A stretch of DNA of 64,000 bases, taken from assembly GCF_002080395.1 (NCBI RefSeq), contig NZ_CP020478.1, forward strand, positions 1,500,886 to 1,564,885, read 5' to 3'. The notes beneath the pieces are model-generated. The model searched no databases, was not told the origin of the DNA, and saw nothing but the letters and a program-made list of their open reading frames with translations. The translations under genes and the position numbers were made by a program. How positions within the stretch are numbered: the first letter of the stretch is position 1; every line of letters begins with the position of its first letter. Below are positions 19,082 through 28,097 of the stretch, piece after piece. The stretch comes from Campylobacter helveticus. GTDB taxonomy: Bacteria; Campylobacterota; Campylobacteria; Campylobacterales; Campylobacteraceae.

Positions 19082-19931
19082 TATGCTCGAAAAGCTTCAT
19101 TTTATAGGGCTTGAGTTTTATCTCAAACGCGATGATTTGCTAGGTGAGCTTAATGGTAATAAGGCAAGAAAATTAAGCTTTTATCTCAAACAAAACTATC
19201 CTAAAAATCAACGCTTTATAAGCTATGGAGGCTCTCAAAGTAATGCCCTAGCCGCCCTTAGCATTTTTGCAAAAAATTATAAATTCATATTTGTATGTGA
19301 AAAAATTTCAAATTTTTTAAAACAAAATCCTTGCGGAAACTACGCCTTTGCTCTTCAAAATAATGCAGAAATTTTAGAAAATTTACATTTTTCAAGCCAT
19401 AGGGAGATGGCATTAAGTTTATGTGAAAAAAACGATATATTTATCGAAGAGGGTATCGCAAATCAAAATGCCGAACTTGGCTATATGGAACTTGCGAAAG
19501 AATTAAAAGAACACTCCAAAGAGCTTGGTGTAAAATTTGATATTTTCCTACCCTCAGGCACAGGCACTTCAGCAACTTTCCTAGCAAAACATAGCGAATT
19601 TAGAGTTTTTACCTGTGCTTGTGTGGGAGGAAGTGCTTATCTAAAAAAGCAAATTTTAAAGCTTAACTCAAAGGAAGATTTTTCTAATCTTTTCATTTTA
19701 GAACCCCCAAAGAAATATCATTTTGCCAAGCCTTACAAGGAATTTTACACCCTTTATAAGGCTTTAAAGCAAGAATGTGGGGTAGAATTTGACTTGCTTT
19801 ATGATATGGTTGGTTTTAGCACCCTAATGCATCATAAAGATAAACTTAAGAACATCCTCTACATTCATCAAGGTGGCACTTTGGGTAATGAAAGTATGCT
19901 TTTAAGGTATCAATTTAAAAAGTTTAATTAA
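19035..19931 (+). CDS. PLP-dependent deaminase (ACC deaminase / D-cysteine desulfhydrase family)
   Basis: A fold-type II PLP enzyme of 298 residues from the ATG at 19035, or 282 from the ATG at 19083, which lies just after the upstream stop; the shorter form avoids a 47-base overlap. The PLP lysine lies in ELNGNKARKL, the substrate loop is YGGSQSNALAALS, and a phosphate-binding Gly/Ser loop is SGTGTSAT. The closest families act on D-cysteine or 1-aminocyclopropane-carboxylate; the substrate cannot be told from sequence. It converges on the next gene with an 8-base overlap. Confidence 0.82.
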   Translation: MTQHLRNLRTFLNSASMLEKLHFIGLEFYLKRDDLLGELNGNKARKLSFYLKQNYPKNQRFISYGGSQSNALAALSIFAKNYKFIFVCEKISNFLKQNPCGNYAFALQNNAEILENLHFSSHREMALSLCEKNDIFIEEGIANQNAELGYMELAKELKEHSKELGVKFDIFLPSGTGTSATFLAKHSEFRVFTCACVGGSAYLKKQILKLNSKEDFSNLFILEPPKKYHFAKPYKEFYTLYKALKQECGVEFDLLYDMVGFSTLMHHKDKLKNILYIHQGGTLGNESMLLRYQFKKFN

Positions 19932-21264
19932 TCATACCAAAATAAAAAATCACGAGGATTATCAAAGGCACGACAAATTTAACATAATAAAACCACACGC
20001 CAAGCCACATACTTTTTAATTTACCCTCATTTGAAAGTTCTTTTAGACACTCTTCTTTTTTTAGCACCCAACCCACATAAATACAGCACAAAAATGCCGT
20101 CAAAACAAAAAGTACATTTCCACTAACAAAATCAAAAGTATCAAAAATGTTTTTGCCCTTTATCAAAACTACATCACTTAAAGGTCCATAGGTCAAAATG
20201 CAAGGTAAATTTCCCAAAACAAAAATCACGCCTAAAGTAAGGTTAATAGCCGTATTTTTCTTAAGCTTAAATTTTTCTTCCAAAACGCTAATAATTACCT
20301 GATAAATAGGCAAACTAGTCGTAAGTGCGGCGATTAGTAAAAGCACAAAAAACAAAGCACAAATGAGAGTGCCAAAATGGATATAAGAAAAAGCTATGGG
20401 TAAGGTCTCAAACACTAAAGACGGACCTTTATCGGGCTCTAAATGTGCCGAAAAAAGTGCAGGAAATATCATAAATCCAGCTAAAACAGCAATGAGAGTG
20501 TTTAGAACTCCCGTATAAACGGCTGTTTTTATCATATTTTCTTTTTTATTAAGATGGGAAGAAAGCGTTATCATCACACCAAAACCAAGCGAAAGGGCGA
20601 AAAATACCTGCCCCAAAACATCGATGAAAAGTTTGGGGCTAAGTTTTGAAAAATCAGGCAAAAGATAAAATCTTATCCCCTCCATAGCACCATCAAGACT
20701 TAAATTTCTCCCCACAACTAAAACAAGGCAAATAAAAAGCATAGGCATTAAGAATTTCACAGATTTTTCAATCCCATCGATAATTCCACGCCTTAAAATA
20801 ATATAATTAACTATCACAAAAATCGTTGTGAAAATTCCTATCCCAAGAGGATTAAGGGCAATATTTTGCGTGTAAAATTCGTGGGTATATTCTTTACTAA
20901 CAGGATTTGCAAGGTCAAAATTTCCAAATAGCAAAGAAAAAATATAGACCAAAACAAACCCTCCAAGCACCATATAATAAGCCATTATCCCAAAGCTCCC
21001 CAAAAGCCCCATATAGCCTACACTCTGCCATTTTCCTTTAAAAGCATCGACGCTATTTTTCATCGATTTTCTACCGATAACATTTTCAACCAAAATCACA
21101 GGAATTCCAATGAAAATCATAGCAATGCAAAAAGCCAAAACATAAGCTCCACCGCCATTTTCTCCCACCAAGTAAGGAAAACGCCAAGTCGCTCCAAAGC
21201 CTATGGTTGCACCTGCAACTGTTAAAATGTAGGTTAGGGTATTACTCCAAGTTTGTCTTTGCAT
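19924..21264 (-). CDS. Sodium-dependent transporter, NSS/SNF family
   Basis: A 446-residue inner-membrane transporter of the LeuT fold. TM1 contains GATIGFGATWRFPYLVGENGGGAYVL, with the unwound GxxxGxG Na/substrate site. About eleven or twelve segments follow in total. Family members import amino acids with Na+; the substrate is unassigned. It lies 12 bases after the MOSC gene and is probably its operon partner. Matches Cj0601c in C. jejuni. Confidence 0.92.
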   Translation of the reverse strand: MQRQTWSNTLTYILTVAGATIGFGATWRFPYLVGENGGGAYVLAFCIAMIFIGIPVILVENVIGRKSMKNSVDAFKGKWQSVGYMGLLGSFGIMAYYMVLGGFVLVYIFSLLFGNFDLANPVSKEYTHEFYTQNIALNPLGIGIFTTIFVIVNYIILRRGIIDGIEKSVKFLMPMLFICLVLVVGRNLSLDGAMEGIRFYLLPDFSKLSPKLFIDVLGQVFFALSLGFGVMITLSSHLNKKENMIKTAVYTGVLNTLIAVLAGFMIFPALFSAHLEPDKGPSLVFETLPIAFSYIHFGTLICALFFVLLLIAALTTSLPIYQVIISVLEEKFKLKKNTAINLTLGVIFVLGNLPCILTYGPLSDVVLIKGKNIFDTFDFVSGNVLFVLTAFLCCIYVGWVLKKEECLKELSNEGKLKSMWLGVWFYYVKFVVPLIILVIFYFGMIN

Positions 21265-21276
21265 TGCTTTATCCTT

Positions 21277-21951
21277 TTATAATTTTTGCATATAACTCAT
21301 ATCATATTGATTTTTAAGCCTTAAATCAATACTTTTTTGCCAGTTTTGACTCAAAATGTCTCTAAGTTTTTCTATTTTCTCTTTAAAATTTAAATTTTGA
21401 CTCAAAAAGTCTTTAGGTTTGTAAAAAAATCGATTTAAGTCCATAATGCTAAGTTTTGCCGAATTTTTTTCCAAAATTTCAAGTTTTTCGCCCACTTTGC
21501 AAGTCCCCTCTTGCAAAACTCTATAATACCACCCGCTTAACCCGCTTTCAAAAATTTCTGCACAAAAATCACTTTTTTGATGAACTTTTGAAATTTTTAC
21601 ACAGGGTAAGCGTGGCTCACTCACTTGCAAAATGACACTTCCTAAACGATGGATATCTCCCACACAAACACTTTTTTCATCAACTCCACTCAAGCTTAAA
21701 TTTTCTCCCATAGCTCCATAATTAAGCTTTTTTCCTAGAAATTTTTCCCAAATTTCATAATGACTTATAGCATTCGCAAAAACAGCCTTTTGCGAACCTC
21801 CGTGATTTTTCATATCGGCTATTTCATTTTCACTAAAGCCTAAAATTCCTACAAAGGCATTTTGTAGATAAATATCCTTAATGAAAGCACTTTTAAATTT
21901 CTTGTAATCTTTAATCTTTCCCACCTGCATACTAACTAAAAGCATTCTCAC
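21277..21951 (-). CDS. MOSC-domain protein
   Basis: A 224-residue protein of the YiiM/MOSC type, related to molybdenum-cofactor sulfurases. GAMGENLSLSGVDE and the conserved PRLPCVKISK, with its reactive Cys, lie near residues 80-125. MOSC proteins carry Mo-linked sulfur chemistry; YiiM acts on N-hydroxylated compounds. The GTG at 21951 overlaps the dsbD stop; an ATG two codons later (21945) is an alternative start. Confidence 0.88.
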   Translation of the reverse strand: MRMLLVSMQVGKIKDYKKFKSAFIKDIYLQNAFVGILGFSENEIADMKNHGGSQKAVFANAISHYEIWEKFLGKKLNYGAMGENLSLSGVDEKSVCVGDIHRLGSVILQVSEPRLPCVKISKVHQKSDFCAEIFESGLSGWYYRVLQEGTCKVGEKLEILEKNSAKLSIMDLNRFFYKPKDFLSQNLNFKEKIEKLRDILSQNWQKSIDLRLKNQYDMSYMQKL

Positions 21952-23615
21952 AAATCCTTTTTTAAAAGCATATCTGCCTCAATATAGCCTGTGATTTTTT
22001 CCTGTCTTTCGCCACGATGAAAAAAGATAAGAACGGGCGGAGCAAAAACCTCAAATTCTTTCATTATTTTAAGCTGCGTAGGGCTATTTTCACTCACATC
22101 AATTTTAATTTTTTCATAATCCGCAAAGCTAGAAACAACCCTCTCGTCCTTAAAAACTTTTGAATCTAAAAGCTTACAATACTCACACCAAGAAGCCGTA
22201 AAATAAAGCAAAACTTTCTCTTCATTTTTTATTTTTTCTTTGATTTGGTTTAAATCTTGCAATTCTTTAAAAACTAAACCTTGTTTTTTTGTCTCTTTTG
22301 CACTTAAATTTAGAGGACTAGAAAACGATTTTGCCCCCAAAACACCCCCAACAAAAAGCATTAGGCTATAAGTTAAAACTAAAATCAAAAGAGCTTTTTT
22401 AATTTTTTGTATCACATTAAAAGCTGTGTCAAAAAGTCCCATAAAAACGACAAAAAATACGCCCAAAATACCATAGGCTATAAGTATGTAATTCAAAGGC
22501 ACGACACGAGAAAGTATCCAAAGTGCCATAGCAAGCATTACAAAACCAAAGAAAATTTTAATCTTATCCATCCAAAATCCGGGTTTTAAAAAACCAAGTC
22601 CAAGCCCCACAAAAAGCAAAGGCACACCCATACCAAAACTTAGCACGAAAAGTGCCATTGCCCCTAGTAAAGGCGAACCTGAATTTGCAAGATAAAGCAA
22701 AGCTCCAGCCAAAGGAGCCGCCACGCAAGGACCTACGATAAGAGCAGATAAAAAGCCCATTAACGCAACGCCCACAACACCTTTTCTTTTATTTGTCTTT
22801 TGCTGGATGAAGCTTTGCAAAGCTTTAGGCAACTCAAAATTAACATTACTAAAACACACAAAAGCAAAGAAAACAAAAAGTAAAGAAAAGCCTATCAAAA
22901 GCCAAGTTTGCTGTAAAAACGCTTGAACACTCGCCCCCAAAAAACTAGCCAAAACCCCCGCTAAAGCATAAGCTAAAGACATAGAAAAAACATAAATGAA
23001 AGAAAGTAAAAATGCCGTTTTTTTACTCGGTTTTTCTGTATTTTTTGCAACAATGATGGAAGATAAGATGGGAATCATCGGCAGAGTGCAAGGGGTTAAA
23101 GAAAGCAAAAGTCCATAAGTAAAAAAACTAAACAAAACAAAAGCCAAATTCTCACTTTTCAAAGAAAAGGCGATTTGCTCTTCTTCGCTTTGCGTTTTTT
23201 GATATGAAGTTACTTCATAAATTTTACCCTTTTTATAAAGTGTAAATTCACGCTTTTGCGGAGCATAACATAAACCATCATTTGAACAACCTTGATAAGA
23301 AAGTGTCAATTTGGAAGTATTTTTAACATAATCATTTAACATCAAATTTGATAAAGCGATTTCAAGGGAGTGCAAATAAACCTTTTGATTTTGCTTAATT
23401 TCCCCTTGCGGGTAATTTAAAAAAGCTGAGACATCCTTATCGTCAATTTTAATTTTAAGTTGATTATGATAAAGAAAAGTTTTATCCGCTATATCAAATT
23501 TCAAAAGCAAGGCTTGCTCACTAGAGAAAATGTCAAGCTTAAAGGCTTCTTTAACACTCAAAACATTAGCAAAAGAAAATTGCAAAAAAAGCAAGGCTAG
23601 GACAATAAATCGCAT
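21948..23615 (-). CDS. dsbD: Thiol:disulfide interchange protein DsbD
   Basis: Transmembrane reductant relay of 555 residues that passes electrons from cytoplasmic thioredoxin to periplasmic thiol proteins and cytochrome c maturation. Signal peptide 1-16; the N-terminal domain has Cys in GCSNDGLCYAP. The central eight-helix domain has redox Cys in LTPCTLPMIP and VGPCVAAPL. The C-terminal thioredoxin-like domain has SWCEYC (Cys477, Cys480). All three redox pairs are intact. Upstream gene of a dsbD-MOSC-NSS run. Confidence 0.95.
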   Translation of the reverse strand: MRFIVLALLFLQFSFANVLSVKEAFKLDIFSSEQALLLKFDIADKTFLYHNQLKIKIDDKDVSAFLNYPQGEIKQNQKVYLHSLEIALSNLMLNDYVKNTSKLTLSYQGCSNDGLCYAPQKREFTLYKKGKIYEVTSYQKTQSEEEQIAFSLKSENLAFVLFSFFTYGLLLSLTPCTLPMIPILSSIIVAKNTEKPSKKTAFLLSFIYVFSMSLAYALAGVLASFLGASVQAFLQQTWLLIGFSLLFVFFAFVCFSNVNFELPKALQSFIQQKTNKRKGVVGVALMGFLSALIVGPCVAAPLAGALLYLANSGSPLLGAMALFVLSFGMGVPLLFVGLGLGFLKPGFWMDKIKIFFGFVMLAMALWILSRVVPLNYILIAYGILGVFFVVFMGLFDTAFNVIQKIKKALLILVLTYSLMLFVGGVLGAKSFSSPLNLSAKETKKQGLVFKELQDLNQIKEKIKNEEKVLLYFTASWCEYCKLLDSKVFKDERVVSSFADYEKIKIDVSENSPTQLKIMKEFEVFAPPVLIFFHRGERQEKITGYIEADMLLKKDL

Positions 23616-23698
23616 TTTTACCTTATAAGTAATGATTTTTAAGCTTAATTCTAAGTTATTATGGTAAATTTAAACTAAACACCCACAAAGGAGTTAAG

Positions 23699-24586
23699 AT
23701 GTCAAAAGAACACAACGAAGAAGAGTATGTAGAAGTCAAGGTAAAAAAAAGCACCTTAAAATATGAAAAAGACTTGGAAAATCTTCAAATCGAGCTTTTG
23801 AAATTTCAAAATCATGTCAAAGCTCAAGGCTTAAAAATTCTCATCATTTTAGAAGGACGCGATGGTGCAGGTAAGGGAGGGAGCATTAAAAGGCTAACTG
23901 AGCATTTAAATCCTAGAGGTTGTCGCACGGTCGCACTTGGAAAACCAAATGCCGTAGAACAAACGCAGTGGTATTTTCAACGCTATGTAAATCACTTGCC
24001 ATCAGCAGGCGAAATCGTCATCTTTGACCGCTCTTGGTATAATAGAGCCGGAGTTGAATATGTAATGGGCTTTTGCACCCCAGAACAACACGAGCAATTT
24101 TTAAGAGAAGTGCCGCTTTTTGAACATATGATACATAAAAGTGGAGTAATGTTTTTTAAAATTTATCTTTCCGTCTCCAAAAAACAACAACAAAAACGCT
24201 TTAAAGAACGCCTTAAAAATCCTCTTAAACAATACAAACTTTCTCCAGTTGATCAAAAATCACAAGAATTATGGGGCAAATACACCATAGCAAAATACTC
24301 TATGCTCTTAGCATCTAACACAGAGGCTTGTCCTTGGACGATTATCGATTCAAACGATAAGAAAAAAGCAAGACTTAATCTTATACGCTTTATCCTTTCG
24401 AAAGTAGAATATCCGGGCAAAAAAGAGGGTAAATTTTCTAAAATTGACTCGAATTTAGTTAGAAGTGGCGAGGAAGAAATCTTTAAAATGGAAGCTGAAG
24501 CCGGGCAAAATAAAGACATAGAAAATGCCGAAAATGGTGGATATGAAGAGGAGCTTGATGATGCAACAAATTTTAAGCAAGATTGA
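23699..24586 (+). CDS. ppk2: Polyphosphate kinase 2 (PPK2 family)
   Basis: A 295-residue kinase that transfers phosphate between polyphosphate and nucleotides. Walker A EGRDGAGKGGSIKR (Lys59) and the Walker B/lid segment IVIFDRSWYNRAGVEYVMG (about 106-124) are diagnostic, and length fits a single-domain class I PPK2. C. jejuni PPK2 (Cj0604) favours GTP formation in published work. The acidic C-terminus overlaps the next gene's start region by 29 bases. Confidence 0.95.
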   Translation: MSKEHNEEEYVEVKVKKSTLKYEKDLENLQIELLKFQNHVKAQGLKILIILEGRDGAGKGGSIKRLTEHLNPRGCRTVALGKPNAVEQTQWYFQRYVNHLPSAGEIVIFDRSWYNRAGVEYVMGFCTPEQHEQFLREVPLFEHMIHKSGVMFFKIYLSVSKKQQQKRFKERLKNPLKQYKLSPVDQKSQELWGKYTIAKYSMLLASNTEACPWTIIDSNDKKKARLNLIRFILSKVEYPGKKEGKFSKIDSNLVRSGEEEIFKMEAEAGQNKDIENAENGGYEEELDDATNFKQD

Positions 24587-25757
24587 AAACCTTACGCAAA
24601 AATACTATGCTGATATAGTGGAGCTTAGACACGCTATACATATGCACCCTGAGCTTGAATTTGAAGAGGAAAATACAGCAAATTTACTTTGCGAAATTTT
24701 AGACAAATATAAGATAAAATACAAAAGAAACATCGCCAAAACGGGCATTTTAGCACAGATTGATGGAGAATTAAACGCCCATAAAAAATGTGTGCTTTTA
24801 AGAGCAGATATGGACGCTTTGCCCGTGCAAGAAGAGACAAATTTGCCCTACGCTTCCAAGATAAAGGGCAAAATGCACGCTTGCGGACACGATGGACATA
24901 GTGCGGGACTGATGGGGGCCTTGCTGATCTTAAACGAGCTAAAAAGCGAATTTAGTGGGAGTGTGAAATTTATGTTTCAACCTGCTGAGGAGGGCAGTGG
25001 GGGAGCCAAGCCCATGATAGAGGCGGGGATTTTGGAAAATCCTAAGGTGGATGCGGTTTTTGGCTGTCATTTGTGGGGTGAGGGTCTGGAAAATACGGCG
25101 CAAATCATGAGCGGGGAGATGATGGCGGGGGTGGATGTTTTTGACCTAGAATTCATCGGCAGGGGCGGACACGGCGCGCATCCTCACACTACGATAGATC
25201 CCATCGTGATGGCGGCGAAATTCATCAGTGATATTCAATGTGCTATTTCAAGACGCTTAAGACCTGTAGATGCAGGTGTGATAACCATAGGAAGCATCCA
25301 CGCAGGAACAACCTTTAATGTTATCCCACAAAATGCCCTTTTAAGCGGAACTGTGCGTTTTCTAAGCGAGGAAAATCAAGCTCTTTTACAAAAAGCTATC
25401 GAAAATACCGCCAAGGCTGTCGCTTTAGAATTTGGCGGAGAATTTAGACTGGATTATAAAAGAGAATATCCTCCCCTCATCAATGACGCGAAAATGGCTC
25501 TGCTTGCAAGGAGGGCCTTTGCGAAGGTTTTGGGCGAGGACAATGTGATAAGCGACGCCAAGCCTACGATGGGGGCGGAGGACTTTGCCTACCTCACGCA
25601 GGCGAGGAAGGGGGCTTACATTTTTGTGGGAATTTCTAAGGATCTGAAAAATCCTACCAGACATCATAGCAGCACCTTTTGCTGGGATGATGAAAATTTA
25701 AAGGTCCTGATGCAAGGGGACGCCTTGATGGCTTTGGAATTTTTAAATCAAGCTTAA
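24558..25757 (+). CDS. M20-family amidohydrolase (hippurate hydrolase-like), mosaic composition
   Basis: A 399-residue metallo-amidohydrolase. The start is taken at the ATG at 24558 because GAGGAG lies six bases upstream; an earlier in-frame ATG lies deep inside ppk2. Metal ligands are in HACGHDGHSAG near 105 and in the PAEEGSGGAK acid pair near 142; the dimerisation region contains GGHGAHPH, and a C-terminal GAEDFAYL segment supplies a further contact. The family cleaves N-acyl amino acids. Base composition swings from 23% G+C (24661-24720) to 55-63% in several blocks, which points to recombination with a higher-GC relative. The frame is intact. Confidence 0.9.
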   Translation: MMQQILSKIENLTQKYYADIVELRHAIHMHPELEFEEENTANLLCEILDKYKIKYKRNIAKTGILAQIDGELNAHKKCVLLRADMDALPVQEETNLPYASKIKGKMHACGHDGHSAGLMGALLILNELKSEFSGSVKFMFQPAEEGSGGAKPMIEAGILENPKVDAVFGCHLWGEGLENTAQIMSGEMMAGVDVFDLEFIGRGGHGAHPHTTIDPIVMAAKFISDIQCAISRRLRPVDAGVITIGSIHAGTTFNVIPQNALLSGTVRFLSEENQALLQKAIENTAKAVALEFGGEFRLDYKREYPPLINDAKMALLARRAFAKVLGEDNVISDAKPTMGAEDFAYLTQARKGAYIFVGISKDLKNPTRHHSSTFCWDDENLKVLMQGDALMALEFLNQA

Positions 25758-25759
25758 AT

Positions 25760-25788
25760 AATACCTTAAGATTAATTCTTAAGGTATT
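25760..25788. terminator. Bidirectional terminator between the amidohydrolase and SurA-like genes
   Basis: A perfect 11-bp stem, AATACCTTAAG (25760-25770) with CTTAAGGTATT (25778-25788), 7-base loop, placed where the two genes converge. The stem and loop include the last codons and stop of the minus-strand gene. Confidence 0.75.
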
Positions 25789-26590
25789 CTATATTTAATT
25801 TAGAACGAAGTTTATCAAAATAGTCTTGAATATAATTTTGTCTTTGTTCGTTAAAATAAACATTCATCACGCTATCTTTGATTTGCTCAAATTCAGGGAC
25901 ATTTGCTCCGCTTTTCGCCCTTACCTCATAAAGCTCGAAACCATTTCTAGAATTTAACACAGAGGAAAATTCACCGATTTTAAGTTGAGATAAAAGAGCT
26001 AAAAGTCTTGGGTCGGCATTATTGACATTTAAATTCACATTTTCACCCTTTAATGCAACCTTTTTTTCCGCTTTCATTTTCTCTAAAATATCTTGTTGAT
26101 TAGAGCGGTAAATTTTAACATCGATAGAGGTGTAAAGGATAAATTTTTCTTTATTTTCTTCAAAAAAATTCTTTGCACTTTCCTCGCTAAAATCCGTCTT
26201 ATTCATACTGGCTATTTTTTCATAAAGCTTTCTTTTTTCTAAATCCTTTTTAAGATTATGGCGGAAAAGCTCATAGCTTTGCCCTCTAGCTTTTAAAGAA
26301 TTTTTAAACTGCTCCAAATTCATTTTATTTTGCGAAAGAATTTTAGAGACAGCCGCATCAACCTCAAGCTCATTAACAACAATGGCAAATTGCTTCATTT
26401 GAGAAAGTTCCATTTTTTCATTAATAAGCACCGCCAAAGCTTGCTCTCTTGGCACTTTTAAAACCTTCATCGTTTGCTCTATATCATAATTTGTAATAGG
26501 CTCTTTCTCTACAATAAGAGCGACAGAATTTAGCACTTTTGCATTTAAAACACCCACTAAAAATAACAAAATCATCAAAAATTTTCTCAT
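25772..26590 (-). CDS. SurA-like periplasmic chaperone/peptidyl-prolyl isomerase
   Basis: A 272-residue periplasmic protein. I chose the ATG at 26590 because it follows an AAAGG site and opens a clear signal peptide (MRKFLMILLFLVGVLNAK); an upstream ATG at 26671 lacks this. The N-terminal helical chaperone domain (VALIVEKEPITNYDIEQ) is typical of SurA. The parvulin-like region at about 140-235 is divergent, and key PPIase residues are not obvious, so it may act mainly as a chaperone. C. jejuni Cj1289 is the matching gene and has a SurA-like structure. Confidence 0.85.
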   Translation of the reverse strand: MRKFLMILLFLVGVLNAKVLNSVALIVEKEPITNYDIEQTMKVLKVPREQALAVLINEKMELSQMKQFAIVVNELEVDAAVSKILSQNKMNLEQFKNSLKARGQSYELFRHNLKKDLEKRKLYEKIASMNKTDFSEESAKNFFEENKEKFILYTSIDVKIYRSNQQDILEKMKAEKKVALKGENVNLNVNNADPRLLALLSQLKIGEFSSVLNSRNGFELYEVRAKSGANVPEFEQIKDSVMNVYFNEQRQNYIQDYFDKLRSKLNIEYLKN

Positions 26591-26672
26591 CAAAAAACCT
26601 TTATTTGCGTGATAAAGCCAGATTATAACAAAACTAAGAAAATAAATGCCCTTAACATTAAGAAATTTCAAT

Positions 26673-26678
26673 TATAAT
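26673..26678 (+). promoter_or_regulatory. Predicted -10 element of gltX
   Basis: TATAAT, 28 bases before the ATG, preceded by T/A-rich sequence; AAAGG serves as the ribosome-binding site. Confidence 0.5.
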
Positions 26679-26705
26679 TTTCGGCATTAAATTTAAAGGT
26701 TAAAT

Positions 26706-28097
26706 ATGCAAGAAATTCTCACAACGCGTTTTGCCCCCTCCCCTACTGGATACCTACACATAGGGGGTTTAAGAACGGCACTTTATAACTATTTATACGC
26801 AAGAAAAAACAAGGGGAAATTTTTACTTCGCATTGAAGATACAGATTTGAAAAGAAATTCTAAAGAAGCCACAGAGGCGATACTTGAAGCCTTTAAATGG
26901 TGTGGTTTGGACTATGATGGCGAAGTAGAATATCAATCACAAAGAAGTGAAATTTATAAAAAATATATTCAAAAACTTCTTGATGAGGGCAAGGCATATT
27001 ATTGCTATATGTCAAAAGAAGAGCTAGAAGAATTAAGACAAAGTCAAGAAGCTAAAAAAGAACGCCCAAAATATGATGGTAGATATAGAGATTTTAAAGG
27101 CACTCCCCCTCAAGGAATCGCTCCTGTCGTGCGTATCAAAGCGCCGCAAAATGGAGAAATCACCTTTAAAGATGGCATAAAAGGCAGGGTGGAATTTAAG
27201 GCTGAAGATATACTAGATGACTTTATCATCGCAAGAAGTGATGGAAGTGTAACTTATAATTTTTGCGTTGTCATTGATGATGCCTTAATGGGAGTAAGCG
27301 ATGTGATAAGAGGCGATGACCATCTTTCAAACACTCCTAAACAAATCGTGCTTTATGAGGCACTCGGCTTTAAAATCCCTAAATTTTTCCATGTGGCAAT
27401 GATACACGGAGAAGACGGCAAAAAGCTCTCCAAAAGACACGGGGCAACCGATGTAATGGAATATAAAAATATGGGAATTTTACCCCAAGCCTTGCTTAAT
27501 TTTCTTGTGCGTTTGGGTTGGAGTCATAATGATGATGAAATTTTTTCTTTAGAAGATTTAAGAAAACTTTTTGACCCACATCACATCAACAAAGGTGCTT
27601 CCTCTTATAATTTTAAAAAGCTCGAATGGCTCAATGCTCATTATATCAAAACCCTACCTTTTGAAGAAATCAATTTTCAGCTTAAAGAACTTGGTTTTGA
27701 CTTAAGTAAGGTGCAAAAGGCGGGATTTTTGCTTGATTTATTAAGAGAAAGGGCAAAAACCCTACTTGACATCATAAATTCAGCAAAAAGCATTTTAGAA
27801 GCACCGAAAAGCTACGATGAAACTGCGATTTTAAAATTCGTTAATGATAGCAATCTAAATTTGTTAAAAAACTTCGCCAACTCCCTTAACGCACAAAATA
27901 ACGCAAAAGAATTTGAGGAATTTACCAGCAACTTCTTGGAGCAAAACGAAGCAAAATTAAAAGACTTAGCCCAGCCCCTACGCATAGCCCTAACAGGCGG
28001 TGCAGTAAGTCCTAGCATATTTGAAGTTTTAGAATTCTTAGGCGTTAAAGAGTGTAAAGAACGCATACAGGCATTTTTGAAATATAAGGAAAAATAA
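26706..28097 (+). CDS. gltX: Glutamyl-tRNA synthetase
   Basis: Class I aminoacyl-tRNA synthetase of 463 residues. The HIGH box is in PSPTGYLHIGG (11-21) and the KMSKS loop is KLSKR (240-244). The anticodon-binding C-terminal domain is complete. Campylobacters carry two GluRS genes and no GlnRS, and load tRNA-Gln through Glu-tRNA-Gln. By gene neighbourhood (SurA-like upstream, malic enzyme downstream) this is the copy called gltX2 in C. jejuni; which tRNA it prefers is not visible. Its stop overlaps the malic enzyme ATG (AATAATGA). Confidence 0.94.
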   Translation: MQEILTTRFAPSPTGYLHIGGLRTALYNYLYARKNKGKFLLRIEDTDLKRNSKEATEAILEAFKWCGLDYDGEVEYQSQRSEIYKKYIQKLLDEGKAYYCYMSKEELEELRQSQEAKKERPKYDGRYRDFKGTPPQGIAPVVRIKAPQNGEITFKDGIKGRVEFKAEDILDDFIIARSDGSVTYNFCVVIDDALMGVSDVIRGDDHLSNTPKQIVLYEALGFKIPKFFHVAMIHGEDGKKLSKRHGATDVMEYKNMGILPQALLNFLVRLGWSHNDDEIFSLEDLRKLFDPHHINKGASSYNFKKLEWLNAHYIKTLPFEEINFQLKELGFDLSKVQKAGFLLDLLRERAKTLLDIINSAKSILEAPKSYDETAILKFVNDSNLNLLKNFANSLNAQNNAKEFEEFTSNFLEQNEAKLKDLAQPLRIALTGGAVSPSIFEVLEFLGVKECKERIQAFLKYKEK

